Source: Lysinibacillus pakistanensis (GTDB lineage: Bacteria > Bacillota > Bacilli > Bacillales_A > Planococcaceae). From it: a DNA stretch of 64,000 bases. Under the pieces are notes generated by a model that was not told where the DNA came from, ran no database searches, and worked only from the letters and a program-made list of their open reading frames with translations. The position numbers and the translations under genes are program-made. The stretch is taken from the NCBI RefSeq assembly GCF_030123245.1, contig NZ_CP126101.1:3346501-3410500 (forward strand). The letters are read 5' to 3'. Of the stretch, positions 23,919-33,251 are shown piece after piece. Each line of letters opens with the position of its first letter. Position 1 is the first letter of the stretch.

Positions 23919-24893
23919 TTATTTTAAGCCTTCTAATGTTTTTAAGCCTTCAGCATATTTGTCTTCAGGTAGACGGACATAACCAACTGCCTCTGCCATA
24001 TCGCCTGCATTTTCAAGTGTAAATTTGATGAAATCATATGCTGCTTCGTTATCTTTCATTGCACTATTTTTTACATATGTGAATAGTGGACGTGAAAGTG
24101 GTGAATACTCACCTGCTTCGATTGTTTCATTTGTTGGCTCAACGCCATTTACCTTCACAATGCTTAATTTATCTTTATTTTCTAAGTAGTAAGCATAGCC
24201 GAAGAAGCCAATTGCATTTTTGTCACCAGCAACACCTTGAACTAGCATGTTGTCATCCTCAGATAATGTAGCAGCACTTACTAAATCAGCACCATCTAAA
24301 ATTACTTCATCAAAGTAATCATACGTACCTGAGTCAGTACCTGGTGAATAGAATACGATTTTTTCATTTGGCCAAGATGGATCGATATCAGACCATTTTT
24401 TCTCAGTACCGTCTTCAATCCAAATTTTCTTTAATTGCTCTACCGTTAAATCTTTTGCCCAATCATTTTCTGGGTTCACTACTACTGATAAGCCGTCATA
24501 TGCTAAAGCTAACTCAGTAAAAGCAATTCCTGCTTCTTCAAGTTTTGCTTTCTCTTCATCTTTTATATTACGAGATGCGTTAGAAAAGTCTGTCTCACCT
24601 GCGATGAATTTTTCAAAGCCACCACCAGTACCAGAAACACCTACCGATACTTTGACATCTGGTTGAGTTCCTGCATACTCTTCAACAACTGCTTCAATAA
24701 TAGGTGCTACTGTTGATGAGCCATCCCCAGCTACAGCCCCTTGCAGTTTTTTGTCAGCAGTGTCTTGTTCTGAGCTTGCTGGTGTTTTTGTTTCTGCATT
24801 GTTACCATTTTGCGCAGAGTCACTGCCACATGCACCAAGCATTAAAGCTGAACCCATTACCGCTGTCATCGTTAAGTACTTCCACTTTTTCAT
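23919..24893 (-). CDS. pstS: Phosphate-binding lipoprotein PstS
   Basis: About 324 residues from ATG 24893 (GGAGG 8 bp upstream). Lipoprotein signal MKKWKYLTMTAVMGSALMLGACGSD with lipobox LGAC. Phosphate-binding motifs: VAGDGSSTVAPIIEA, VGVSGTGGGFEKF, SNASRNIKDEE and FYSPGTDSGTYDYF. Captures phosphate outside the membrane for PstCAB. First gene of the operon behind a PHO box. Confidence 0.96.
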   Translation of the reverse strand: MKKWKYLTMTAVMGSALMLGACGSDSAQNGNNAETKTPASSEQDTADKKLQGAVAGDGSSTVAPIIEAVVEEYAGTQPDVKVSVGVSGTGGGFEKFIAGETDFSNASRNIKDEEKAKLEEAGIAFTELALAYDGLSVVVNPENDWAKDLTVEQLKKIWIEDGTEKKWSDIDPSWPNEKIVFYSPGTDSGTYDYFDEVILDGADLVSAATLSEDDNMLVQGVAGDKNAIGFFGYAYYLENKDKLSIVKVNGVEPTNETIEAGEYSPLSRPLFTYVKNSAMKDNEAAYDFIKFTLENAGDMAEAVGYVRLPEDKYAEGLKTLEGLK

Positions 24894-24945
24894 CTCATTT
24901 GCCTCCGTCACTAACTTTTTTATAGTTGTTTGTCTTACAATCTTT

Positions 24946-25030
24946 ACTATAATGTTTGATTGTTGAAGTCGTATAAACAGTTCGTAAAAGAGACGTAAAG
25001 GAATGTAATGCTTTGTAAACGATTGTAAAG
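24946..25030 (-). promoter_or_regulatory. pstS promoter with PHO box
   Basis: On the minus strand, TTTAC/TTTAT-type hexamers recur with steps of about 10-11 bp (GTA complements at 24984, 24995, 25005, 25015, 25025, with a looser one at 24971). This is the direct-repeat pattern of PhoP boxes (TTAACA-like every 11 bp). A -10 TATAGT (24946-24951) lies about 20 bp downstream. Phosphate-starvation induction by PhoPR is expected. Confidence 0.85.
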
Positions 25031-25052
25031 AAGAATTTACAATTGCAAATAC

Positions 25053-25080
25053 TTGCTTCCTTATTGAAAGATGCTATAAT
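25053..25080 (+). promoter_or_regulatory. Promoter of the small gene divergent from pstS
   Basis: TTGCTT (25053-25058), 16-bp spacer, TATAAT (25075-25080). The upstream edge abuts the PHO box. Confidence 0.6.
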
Positions 25081-25122
25081 AAGCAATTGTGTCAAGAATT
25101 AATAGAAGAGGAGTTTGACTTT

Positions 25123-25317
25123 GTGATTAAGCATGTAAAAGTACAAAATGCCGATTACTTTAAAACATATCTAACACTCGTAATGGAACATCGAGAATTC
25201 TCTTTACAGGAAGCTGTTGATTTTATGCTTGAGTCCTATTTCTGTAATAATATAGAGCTTTACGGAAAAAAACCAAAGCAACAATTTGAATTAGCAATAC
25301 AACAACTATCTGCGTAG
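25123..25317 (+). CDS. Small hypothetical protein, divergent from pstS
   Basis: 64 residues from GTG 25123 (GAGGAG 9 bp upstream, about 35 bp after the predicted transcript start). Sequence VIKHVKVQNADYFKTYLTLV continues with MEHREFSLQEAVDFMLESYF and ends KQQFELAIQQLSA: helical, acidic-basic mix, no signal peptide. Not recognised. It has its own promoter and terminator, and the proximity of PhoP sites could bring it under phosphate control. Confidence 0.6.
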   Translation: MIKHVKVQNADYFKTYLTLVMEHREFSLQEAVDFMLESYFCNNIELYGKKPKQQFELAIQQLSA

Positions 25318-25347
25318 AATTTCATATGCATTATTATATAGAAGGAA

Positions 25348-25381
25348 ACATGGTATGGAGATTTAACGCATACCGTGTTTT
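25348..25381 (+). terminator. Intrinsic terminator after the small gene
   Basis: ACATGGTATG/CATACCGTGT stem (one G-T pair) followed by TTTTCT. Confidence 0.75.
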
Positions 25382-25394
25382 CTATTTCACGACA

Positions 25395-25433
25395 GAAAAA
25401 AACCGCTAGGCATTTAAATGCTCTAGCGGTTTC
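25395..25433 (-). terminator. Intrinsic terminator after pbpA
   Basis: Minus strand AACCGCTAG/CTAGCGGTT stem with an AT-rich loop, then eight T. Confidence 0.88.
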
Positions 25434-25435
25434 TC

Positions 25436-27640
25436 TTATTGTTGTTCATCTTCACCAATTTTATCTTTTGTCACAGCTGGTAAAATAGGCTGTGTTACAT
25501 CACTATCTGTTACTTTTTCAGTTTTATATTTTTCTTTTAATTCATAATATTTATCCAGAGCCTTTCTAGCAATCTCACTATTAGCCGAAAATGGTTGTTG
25601 AGGGTTTGTTGATGCCCAAGGAATAACTACAGCGTAGGCAATTTCAGGATTTTCATAAGGGGCAAAACCAACATGTGTATACGTAAGTGTATATGTACCC
25701 CAATTTTCTCTCAAATCCCCGTAATATATTACCTCTGCTGTTCCTGTTTTCCCTGCCGCTGTATATGGTGCATTTGCAAAGTGTCTTTTAGCTGTACCAT
25801 TTGTACCTGTATAGACACGACGAAGCCCTTGTTTTACATAGTTAATTTCATCTGATGAATTATCAATACGATTTAAAATTGTTGGTCCAACCTCTGTTAC
25901 TAATTGACCAAGCTCCTGTCCATCTTTTGATGGCTGACGCACTTCTTTCACTATATGCGGCTGAATTCGATAGCCACCATTAGCAACGGTTGAAATATAT
26001 TGTGCTAATTGTAAAGGTGTATACGTATCGTACTGTCCGATTGCTAAGTCAAGTAACTTCCCTCCATAGGTTGGACCAGAAGGACCTTGAACACCGCTAA
26101 ATTCATTTGGTAAATCGACCCCTGTTTTTACCCCTAACCCGAACTGTGCATAGGAATTACGCATTTTTTGGAAAGTATCGTCCTTTAAACGTAGAGGCAT
26201 TCCATAGCTATAAGGTGTTTTATTAATGAGTAGAGCAGTTTTAAACATAAATACGTTAGAAGATTGCTCTAAGGCTCTTAAACCATCCATCTGGATATAG
26301 CCATATGGGTTAAAAATAGATTTTTTTGGCCTAGTACCCAATAACGTGATGGGTTCATCACCTAATACAGTCCGTGTTGTAATTGCTCCTAAATTGTACC
26401 CCGTTAGTAATGTTGCTGCCTTAACTGCAGAACCTGCCTCATAAGCTGTTGTAAAGTTACCATATGAATAATCAACGACTACATTTTTTCCTGTCTCTGA
26501 ATCTTTTTCAATCTTCTTACCAACCATTGATAATATGTCTCCAGTATTTGGATCCATCATAACTAAAAATGCACGATCTAATAATTTTGAACCGGAACGT
26601 GCTTTTAAATTAAGTAATTCTTCTTCGACAATTTTCTCTGTTGCAGCAGTTAATTCACTATCTAATGATAAGACCAAATCTTTACCAGGCTCACCTTCAT
26701 AGGTTGTCACGGTATCGACTACCTGCCCTTTTCTATTCGTAATATTTTTAACAACTGCTTTTTGCCCTTGTAGTAAATCTTCATATTGTGCTTCAATATA
26801 ACTTTCACCAACGCGGTCATTACGTGAATAATCACGAGCTAAATAGTAATTCAGCTTTTCCTTTGGAATCCCTTTCGCCGGGACAGTTGTTCGCCCTAAA
26901 ATAGAAAGAGATGATAATTTCACACGCTTCCAATCTGTTGTTGTGTTGACGCCTGGCATCTCTGTTAAGCGTTCTGATACACGTGCAAATTCATCTGCCG
27001 ATACATTTTCACTTTTAATAATTTGAGGTGATAAATTATAGCCAGAAGCCATCTCTCGATAGATTGCTAGTATTTCTAAATCTGCATCTGTCAATTGTAA
27101 AAGCTCTTCATTTGTAATACGTTCACGCACTAGTTTATCAATCTCTGCGTTGATTTGGCTTGTTGTAATATCTTTTTTTTGTCGAATTTTGTCTTCTTCA
27201 GCCTTTGTCACTTTTTTATAGGCAGCATCATGGTTTTTAAGTATCCAAAAATCCTGCTTATCGCGCAATGTCACACGATTTGTAGGCTGTTCAATTAATT
27301 GTGCTAGCTTTTCAGCGATTTTTAGCATTTCCTCTGTTTTCGTTGTTTGCATTTTCGTATAGGTAATAGCATTTTCAGGGTGATTATCGACTAAAATACG
27401 CCCGTAACGATCATACATGCGGCCCCTTGGTACACTTGTATTAACAGGGACTTCCTCTGTACTCTCTAAAAATTTTACATACTCTTCCCCTTTCACGATT
27501 TGCATATAACCGAGTCTAAAAATTAACATTGAAAATACGATAAATATAGCAAAGAAAAGGACATTCATACGAAATGTTAAATTAGAATGATGTTTTGCTT
27601 TAACACTCGCCGCGCGATTTTTCCTTGGTGCTTTGCGCAA
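25436..27640 (-). CDS. pbpA: Class B penicillin-binding protein (PbpA/PBP2 type)
   Basis: Septal or side-wall transpeptidase that cross-links peptidoglycan. 734 residues: basic cytoplasmic N-terminus, one membrane anchor (VLFFAIFIVFSMLIFRLGYM), dimerisation domain starting NTSVPRGRMYDRYGR, and transpeptidase domain with active-site S-x-x-K in YEAGSAVKAAT, SSN in LEQSSNVFMF and KTG in AAGKTGTAEV. The start is TTG 27640 with GGAGGGG 8 bp upstream. B. subtilis pbpA sits at the same locus and acts in rod-shape maintenance and spore outgrowth. Confidence 0.95.
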   Translation of the reverse strand: MRKAPRKNRAASVKAKHHSNLTFRMNVLFFAIFIVFSMLIFRLGYMQIVKGEEYVKFLESTEEVPVNTSVPRGRMYDRYGRILVDNHPENAITYTKMQTTKTEEMLKIAEKLAQLIEQPTNRVTLRDKQDFWILKNHDAAYKKVTKAEEDKIRQKKDITTSQINAEIDKLVRERITNEELLQLTDADLEILAIYREMASGYNLSPQIIKSENVSADEFARVSERLTEMPGVNTTTDWKRVKLSSLSILGRTTVPAKGIPKEKLNYYLARDYSRNDRVGESYIEAQYEDLLQGQKAVVKNITNRKGQVVDTVTTYEGEPGKDLVLSLDSELTAATEKIVEEELLNLKARSGSKLLDRAFLVMMDPNTGDILSMVGKKIEKDSETGKNVVVDYSYGNFTTAYEAGSAVKAATLLTGYNLGAITTRTVLGDEPITLLGTRPKKSIFNPYGYIQMDGLRALEQSSNVFMFKTALLINKTPYSYGMPLRLKDDTFQKMRNSYAQFGLGVKTGVDLPNEFSGVQGPSGPTYGGKLLDLAIGQYDTYTPLQLAQYISTVANGGYRIQPHIVKEVRQPSKDGQELGQLVTEVGPTILNRIDNSSDEINYVKQGLRRVYTGTNGTAKRHFANAPYTAAGKTGTAEVIYYGDLRENWGTYTLTYTHVGFAPYENPEIAYAVVIPWASTNPQQPFSANSEIARKALDKYYELKEKYKTEKVTDSDVTQPILPAVTKDKIGEDEQQ

Positions 27641-27955
27641 TATGTATTCCCCTCCTTATCTTAATACATTTTAAATACACGACATCTAGTATACCATTCG
27701 AAGGTACGACAGGAAAGCATGCACTTGATATTTCATGTTTGAAAACATCATTTATTTGACGGCATATTGAAGTGAAAGGTTGCTATTCCCAATCAATCAT
27801 TTAAAGTTTTTCGATTCTATCCATTACTTGGGCTTTTCTATCCATATCATTGTCAGTTCAATCCGTCACTTTTGCATCTCTATCCACCAAAACCATCAAA
27901 AAAGGCTATGTCATGGTGAGAATCACCGTTGACATAGCCTTTTATTACTCAATCA
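27641..27955. repeat. Intergenic region with a second 21-bp degenerate repeat
   Basis: The pbpA-sodA gap contains units beginning CTATCCAT, CTATCCAT, CAATCCGT and CTATCCAC at 27817, 27838, 27859 and 27880: an exact 21-bp period with about half the bases conserved. A bidirectional hairpin follows (27896-27944). No gene was seen. Confidence 0.65.
27896..27944 (-). terminator. Intrinsic terminator after sodA
   Basis: AAAAGGCTATGTCA/TGACATAGCCTTTT 14-bp stem with an inner GGTGA/TCACC pairing; on the minus strand it is followed by TTTTTT. Confidence 0.9.
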
Positions 27956-28561
27956 TTATTTTGCAGCTTGGAATTTTGCTTCCACTACATCCCAGTTCAC
28001 TACGTTCCAGAATGCACTGATGTAATCTGGACGACGGTTTTGGTAGTTAAGGTAGTAAGCATGCTCCCAAACGTCTAAGCCTAGGATTGGTGTTTTACCT
28101 TCCATAACTGGAGAGTCTTGGTTTGGAGTTGATGTAACAGCAACTGAGTCACCATCAACGATTAACCATGCCCAACCTGAACCAAAGCGAGTTGTAGCAG
28201 CTTTTGCAAATTCTTCTTTGAATGCATCGAAAGAACCGAATTTAGCGTCAATCGCTTTTGCAACTTCACCAACTGGAGTGTTTGAACCGCCTGGAGCGAT
28301 TACTTCCCAGAATAATGTATGGTTGGCATGTCCACCACCATTGTTACGTACAGCAGTTTGTTTGTCAGCTGGAAGCGCATCAAGGTTTGCGATTAGATCG
28401 TTAATATCTTTCTCTGCAAATTCAGTGCCTTCAACAGCAGCATTTAAATTTGTTACGTACGTATTGTGATGTTTAGAATGGTGAATCTCCATTGTTTTTG
28501 CATCGATATGTGGTTCTAATGCGTCATAAGCGTAAGTTAATTGTGGTAATTCATAAGCCAT
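27956..28561 (-). CDS. sodA: Superoxide dismutase (Mn/Fe family, probably Mn)
   Basis: 201 residues from ATG 28561 (GGGAGGAA 7 bp upstream). Metal ligands: [10 protein letters not shown] (His ~27), [12 protein letters not shown] (His ~82), and [18 protein letters not shown] (Asp and His ~163-167). [10 protein letters not shown] and the Gly/His pattern around NNGGGHANH favour Mn. Dismutates superoxide in the cytoplasm. Own operon; same position as B. subtilis sodA. Confidence 0.96.
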   Translation of the reverse strand: MAYELPQLTYAYDALEPHIDAKTMEIHHSKHHNTYVTNLNAAVEGTEFAEKDINDLIANLDALPADKQTAVRNNGGGHANHTLFWEVIAPGGSNTPVGEVAKAIDAKFGSFDAFKEEFAKAATTRFGSGWAWLIVDGDSVAVTSTPNQDSPVMEGKTPILGLDVWEHAYYLNYQNRRPDYISAFWNVVNWDVVEAKFQAAK

Positions 28562-28737
28562 TGTTAAGTTCCTCCCTAAAATAAAGAAATAATTAGTACA
28601 TTCATAGATTATCAAAATTGGTCAAACCATTCAATGAAAAATACTTCAAATTGAAGATTTCAGCCTTTTGACTGAAAACCAATACGTTTACTATCCTACC
28701 CTTTTTTTCATATAACTAAACACATAATATGAAAAAA

Positions 28738-29217
28738 TCAGATAGCGATAAAGAACACAATAATCATAACAATTTGGATAACCGCTTTTGCTACTGTCGA
28801 AGTTAAAAAACCTACAAGCGAACCAACACCACTTTTAACGGCCTCACCGAATGGGCGACGCTCCACAAGTAGCTCAGCAATTACTGCTCCTAAAAACGGT
28901 CCTATTAGTATTCCTGCAACAGGGATAACGAACGGTCCTATTAATAAACCAATGGTACTACCCCACATCCCTGCATTTGTACCACCGAACTTTTTTATAC
29001 CGAAGGCGTTTGCTACTGTATCTGCACCAAATAACAGCACAACAAATAAAATCTCAATTGCCCAGAACAACCAATTTAAATCGGCAAAAGAGAAAAATAA
29101 TCCATAGACTATAAAGCCGCCAAGTAAAAAAATAACCCCTGGAATGATGGGGTACACCAAACCAATAAATGAAATGATAAAGCAGGCAATCACTAATATC
29201 CAGCCAACAATTTCCAC
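28738..29217 (-). CDS. yqgC: DUF456 membrane protein (YqgC)
   Basis: 159 residues, four or five glycine-rich membrane segments: GWILVIACFIISFIGLVYPI, GVIFLLGGFIVYGLFF, then WGSTIGLLIGPFVIPVAGIL and VGSLVGFLTSTVAKAVIQIV. The GPFLGAVIAEL motif and internal repeats are typical of DUF456. B. subtilis yqgC lies next to sodA as here. Function unknown. Confidence 0.9.
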   Translation of the reverse strand: MEIVGWILVIACFIISFIGLVYPIIPGVIFLLGGFIVYGLFFSFADLNWLFWAIEILFVVLLFGADTVANAFGIKKFGGTNAGMWGSTIGLLIGPFVIPVAGILIGPFLGAVIAELLVERRPFGEAVKSGVGSLVGFLTSTVAKAVIQIVMIIVFFIAI

Positions 29218-29286
29218 CTAAATTCGCTCCTTTTGCTTTGTGCATTGCCTATCATACGTACAAGCAAAACCTAAAGTTTCAATTTC

Positions 29287-30933
29287 TTAATGTCGAATCC
29301 CTAAAATAGAATCGGCTATATTTACAGCATGGTCACCAATACGCTCTAAGTTGCTAACAATATCAGTATAAACAATCCCTGCAGCACCACTGCACTCATT
29401 TGCGTTTAAGCGTGCAATATGCTTTTGTCGTAGCTTATCCTCCATATCATCAATCAGACTTTCCAGCTCTGTTACTTCCTGTGCTAAGCTTAAACTTGCA
29501 GTATCCAGTGCCTCTATGCTCTTGCGTACCGCTTCAATTGCCAGGCTAAACATGCCAATCAAATCTTGGCGTGCTGACTTACTTAAGCTTACCTCATGGT
29601 GATCCTTATATTGTAAAAGCTCTAAAATATTTTCAAAATGATCCCCAATGCGTTCAATGTCGCGTACATTTGTTAGCAATGTGTGGTGTCTTACTGAGTC
29701 TGCACGAGAAAGGGGTTGCTTAGACACCATCACTAAATAATCTGTGATTTCCTTGTCTAAATGATTCAGTACTGCCTCTAGCTGCAAAACAGTTGGAATA
29801 TGGACAGCTTCACCTGTTTTCATATATAAGAATGTTTCTTCCAAACCACGTAGTGCATGCTCCCCCATTCGCAGCACTTCCTCTTTTGCTTGCCCAAGTG
29901 CAATTGCTGGAGACGAGTCAATAAAGGACGGATCTAAATGCTTCGTTGTTACATCAATATTTTCGTCACGTCCAGGCAATAGCTTTGTCACAAGTGCTGC
30001 TAAGCCACCAATAAATGGTACCTGAATAATCATGTTAATTACATTAAAGGAGCCATGTGCAATGGCAATTTGCATCCTCGGCTCTAGATGGAAGAGCTCA
30101 CTAATCCATTGAACAAATTGCATAAAGGGTGTAAAAAAGATCATGAAAATAACAGTGCCGATAACATTAAACAGCACATGCGCCACAGCTGCACGCTTCG
30201 CATAAATAGAAGCTCCTAGCGACGCTAAAACAGCTGTAATCGTTGTCCCAATATTTTCGCCAAATAAAATAGGTAATGCACTTTCCAAGCCAATAAGATG
30301 CTCAGCATATAAGCCCTGTAGCACACCGACAGTTGCTGTTGAGCTTTGCACAAGTAATGTAAACACTGTCCCTAAAAAGATGCCAATAACGGGCTGATCT
30401 CTTAGATGCAGCGTTAATGATGCAAAATCAGCCAATTGATGAATGGCCTGCATACTTGCGCTCATTAACTCCAAGCCTAAAAATAATCCCCCAAAACCAA
30501 ATACGATTTGCCCTATATGCTGGTATGTTGCTTTCTTAAAGAAAAATAATAATCCAGCACCTATCGCCAACAGTGGATAAAAATAAAAACCAATATTAAT
30601 GCCAATAATAAATGCCGTGATGGTCGTGCCAATATTAGCACCCATAATAACACCAATTGCTTGACGTAATGTTAAAAAGCCTGCACTGACAAGCCCGACC
30701 GTAATGACTGTTGTTGCAGAGCTTGATTGAATACAAATCGTCACAATTATGCCTACGAGCACACCCATTAATGGATTGGTTGTAAACCGATTCAACCATT
30801 CCCGCAGTCGATCATCTGCTGATTTTTGGAGTCCGTCCCCCATAAATTTAATTGAAAATAGGAATACTCCTAACCCACCTAAAAATTGAAACAGTATGTT
30901 TTGCCAATCTATCGTCAATTGTATTCGCTCCAA
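29287..30933 (-). CDS. Na/Pi cotransporter family protein with PhoU-like tail
   Basis: 548 residues. Residues ~1-310 hold two inverted Na/Pi cotransporter repeats with the QSS motifs typical of PF02690: CIQSSSATTVITVGLVSAGF and LVQSSTATVGVLQGL, plus GANIGTTITAFI and GENIGTTITAVLA. Residues ~340-548 are a PhoU-like helical bundle (NVRDIERIGDHFENI, NLERIGDHAVNIADSI). Sodium-driven phosphate import or export. Encoded near the pst operon, complementing the high-affinity system. The PhoU tail suggests regulation by phosphate status. Confidence 0.92.
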   Translation of the reverse strand: MERIQLTIDWQNILFQFLGGLGVFLFSIKFMGDGLQKSADDRLREWLNRFTTNPLMGVLVGIIVTICIQSSSATTVITVGLVSAGFLTLRQAIGVIMGANIGTTITAFIIGINIGFYFYPLLAIGAGLLFFFKKATYQHIGQIVFGFGGLFLGLELMSASMQAIHQLADFASLTLHLRDQPVIGIFLGTVFTLLVQSSTATVGVLQGLYAEHLIGLESALPILFGENIGTTITAVLASLGASIYAKRAAVAHVLFNVIGTVIFMIFFTPFMQFVQWISELFHLEPRMQIAIAHGSFNVINMIIQVPFIGGLAALVTKLLPGRDENIDVTTKHLDPSFIDSSPAIALGQAKEEVLRMGEHALRGLEETFLYMKTGEAVHIPTVLQLEAVLNHLDKEITDYLVMVSKQPLSRADSVRHHTLLTNVRDIERIGDHFENILELLQYKDHHEVSLSKSARQDLIGMFSLAIEAVRKSIEALDTASLSLAQEVTELESLIDDMEDKLRQKHIARLNANECSGAAGIVYTDIVSNLERIGDHAVNIADSILGIRH

Positions 30934-31112
30934 TTCTTACATCTCTACTACTCTATTCCTAATCTTTAAATGATAGTGTAGAAAAAGTAAAGAAAACCTT
31001 TAACTTCTTTACACAATGTTAACATTTTATCATTCTATTCTCAGCTATTACTGCTTATCTCGTATCTTGTCAAAGTTGAACATGATAGAATAGCGATTGG
31101 AGGAGATATGCT

Positions 31113-31631
31113 ATGAACCACTCACAACTATTTATTGACAGCTTAATTCATCCTAAAAAACTAGCTGCCTACCGTTTATTACCTATCGGAAAAGTCATTC
31201 AATATACCTTTCTGCTCATAACAATCGTGACGGTTTTCTCGTTTGGTCGCTTTACAGCTGGTATGTCTGTAAATACATTTGATATGACAAGTATAAACGG
31301 GTTAACTGAATATATAGAGGGCATTAAATGGCTTTTGTACCCTGTAACATTCATCATGCTTTTCGTTTTTACAACCATGCTTATTTTTGGGCAAATTGCA
31401 CTCTATGCCTTAGCAGGTCTATTTATCTTAAAAGTGATGAAGCGTCGAGGGGAATACCGTCATATTTGGCGAACAACAACATTTGCCATGACCTGGGCTA
31501 TTCTTATCAGCATGCTATCAGATTATCTACCGATTAACAGCACAATTATCTCTATTTTTTCCTTACTTTTAACTGTTACTCTATTAACTATTACCTTTAC
31601 AAAATATCCAAAACAACCAATTGCAAAATAA
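31113..31631 (+). CDS. yqgB: DUF1189 membrane protein (YqgB-like, short)
   Basis: 172 residues, five membrane segments; begins MNHSQLFIDSLIHPKKLAAYRLLPIGKVIQYTFLL, the N-terminal pattern of DUF1189 (soluble start, PKK, membrane helix). Shorter than the ~255-residue B. subtilis protein, lacking much of the extracellular loop. ATG 31113 with GGAGGAG upstream. Position before yqfZ matches. Function unknown. Confidence 0.8.
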   Translation: MNHSQLFIDSLIHPKKLAAYRLLPIGKVIQYTFLLITIVTVFSFGRFTAGMSVNTFDMTSINGLTEYIEGIKWLLYPVTFIMLFVFTTMLIFGQIALYALAGLFILKVMKRRGEYRHIWRTTTFAMTWAILISMLSDYLPINSTIISIFSLLLTVTLLTITFTKYPKQPIAK

Positions 31632-31642
31632 TGTGCATGATT

Positions 31643-31686
31643 CCCCCCTCTTCTAAATATAGTGTAGAAAAGGAGGGGGTTTTTTG
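31643..31686 (+). terminator. Intrinsic terminator that contains the yqfZ ribosome site and start
   Basis: CCCCCTCTT pairs with AGGAGGGGG-type sequence (stem of about 9 bp, 31644-31679) followed by six T. The 3' arm AGGAGGGGG is also the only Shine-Dalgarno for yqfZ, and the last T pair of the run forms its TTG start (31684-31686). Confidence 0.8.
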
Positions 31687-32028
31687 CGTCCATTCGTGTT
31701 AACAGCCATTATTATTATTATTGCTTTTGTTGTAAAAGTAGATTTAACTGAGGGATCTTTACAATTCTCTGCATTTTCCTTAAAAAATTCTGATAATGCT
31801 CTTTGTGAGAAACAACGAGAACCAAATTATATTACTGTACAAACTATTCAAGGAGATACGATTCACAGCCTCTTTGCACTTCATCCTGCAAAAGTACCCA
31901 TGACCTTTCCTGAACGCTTGGAGTTATTTTATCAATTGAATCCTCATTTACAATTACAGGCACTTATTCCTGGTGAAAATATAAAGCTTCCATTGTCATT
32001 TGAATTTGAAAACAACTGTGGAAAATGA
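31684..32028 (+). CDS. yqfZ: LysM-like exported/anchored protein (YqfZ-like)
   Basis: 114 residues from TTG 31684. N-terminal membrane/signal segment (RPFVLTAIIIIIAFVVKV), then a LysM-type fold: ITVQTIQGDTIHSLFALHP, RLELFYQLNPHLQLQALIPGENIKLP. Two cysteines (~39 and ~111) may pair outside the cell. Same position upstream of ispG as B. subtilis yqfZ. Peptidoglycan binding is inferred. Its ribosome site is locked in the preceding terminator. Confidence 0.8.
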   Translation: MRPFVLTAIIIIIAFVVKVDLTEGSLQFSAFSLKNSDNALCEKQREPNYITVQTIQGDTIHSLFALHPAKVPMTFPERLELFYQLNPHLQLQALIPGENIKLPLSFEFENNCGK

Positions 32029-32123
32029 AATGTTAACGTTTCTTCCTTGTCCTTATTTTCTTACACTGCTAAAATAAATGTCAGTGACGGCTGAAAGTAT
32101 GGCCCGAAAAGGAGAGAAAGTTA

Positions 32124-33239
32124 ATGAGTGAAATTTGTCACCGTTCAAATACACGTCCCGTACGTGTCGGTAACTTAACAATTGGTGGTAGTAATGAATT
32201 ATTCATTCAAAGTATGTGTACAACAAAAACACATGATGTTGAAGCAACAGTAGCAGAAATACTTCGTCTAGAGGAAGCAGGCTGTCAAATTGTTCGTGTG
32301 GCAGTTCCAGACGAGCGTGCAGCGGATGCCATTGCAGAAATAAAAAAACGTATCCATATTCCTCTTGTAGCTGATATTCACTTTGATTATAAATTAGCAT
32401 TAAAAGCAATTGAAAATGGCATTGATAAAGTACGTATTAATCCAGGTAATATTGGTCGTAAGGAAAAAGTAGAGGCAGTTGTCAATGCAGCTAAAGCAAA
32501 AGGAATTCCGATTCGTATCGGTGTTAACGCTGGTTCCTTAGAGCGTCATATTTTAGAAAAATACGGTTATCCAACTGCAGACGGTATGGTTGAATCTGCC
32601 CTACACCATATTAAAATATTGGAAGACTTGGATTTCCACGATATTATCGTATCCATGAAGGCATCAGATGTAAATCTTGCAATTGAGGCCTATGAAAAAG
32701 CGTCGAAAGCCTTTAATTACCCCCTTCACTTAGGGATTACAGAATCAGGCACACTATTTGCAGGAACTGTAAAATCAGCAGCAGGTTTAGGTGCTATTCT
32801 CTCAAAAGGAATCGGTAACACGCTACGTATCTCATTATCTGCTGATCCTGTAGAAGAGGTAAAAGTCGCACGTGAGCTATTAAAATCGTTCGGCTTGGCG
32901 TCAAATATGGCAACGCTTATTTCCTGCCCAACATGCGGCCGAATTGAAATAGATTTAATTTCCATTGCTAATGAAGTAGAAGAGTATATTTCTAAATTAA
33001 ATGTCCCCCTAAAAGTAGCGGTGCTTGGCTGTGCAGTAAACGGTCCTGGTGAAGCACGTGAAGCAGACATTGGTATTGCAGGGGCACGTGGTGAAGGTTT
33101 ACTATTTATGAAGGGCAAAACTGTTCGAAAAGTCCCTGAAGAAACGATGGTAGAAGAGCTGAAAAAAGAAATTGATAAATTAGCTGCAGAAATGGAAGAA
33201 AAGCGAGCAGCTGAAGAAGCAGCAAAAGCAAACGCCTAG
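32124..33239 (+). CDS. ispG: 4-hydroxy-3-methylbut-2-enyl-diphosphate synthase
   Basis: Iron-sulphur enzyme of the MEP isoprenoid pathway, reducing MEcPP to HMBPP. 371 residues: N-terminal TIM barrel ([36 protein letters not shown]), and C-terminal cluster domain with ligands in [13 protein letters not shown] and [11 protein letters not shown]. The tail after residue ~350 is a charged Glu/Ala/Lys run. Followed after 12 bp by yqfW. Confidence 0.96.
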   Translation: MSEICHRSNTRPVRVGNLTIGGSNELFIQSMCTTKTHDVEATVAEILRLEEAGCQIVRVAVPDERAADAIAEIKKRIHIPLVADIHFDYKLALKAIENGIDKVRINPGNIGRKEKVEAVVNAAKAKGIPIRIGVNAGSLERHILEKYGYPTADGMVESALHHIKILEDLDFHDIIVSMKASDVNLAIEAYEKASKAFNYPLHLGITESGTLFAGTVKSAAGLGAILSKGIGNTLRISLSADPVEEVKVARELLKSFGLASNMATLISCPTCGRIEIDLISIANEVEEYISKLNVPLKVAVLGCAVNGPGEAREADIGIAGARGEGLLFMKGKTVRKVPEETMVEELKKEIDKLAAEMEEKRAAEEAAKANA

Positions 33240-33251
33240 GGAGGTGCTAGC

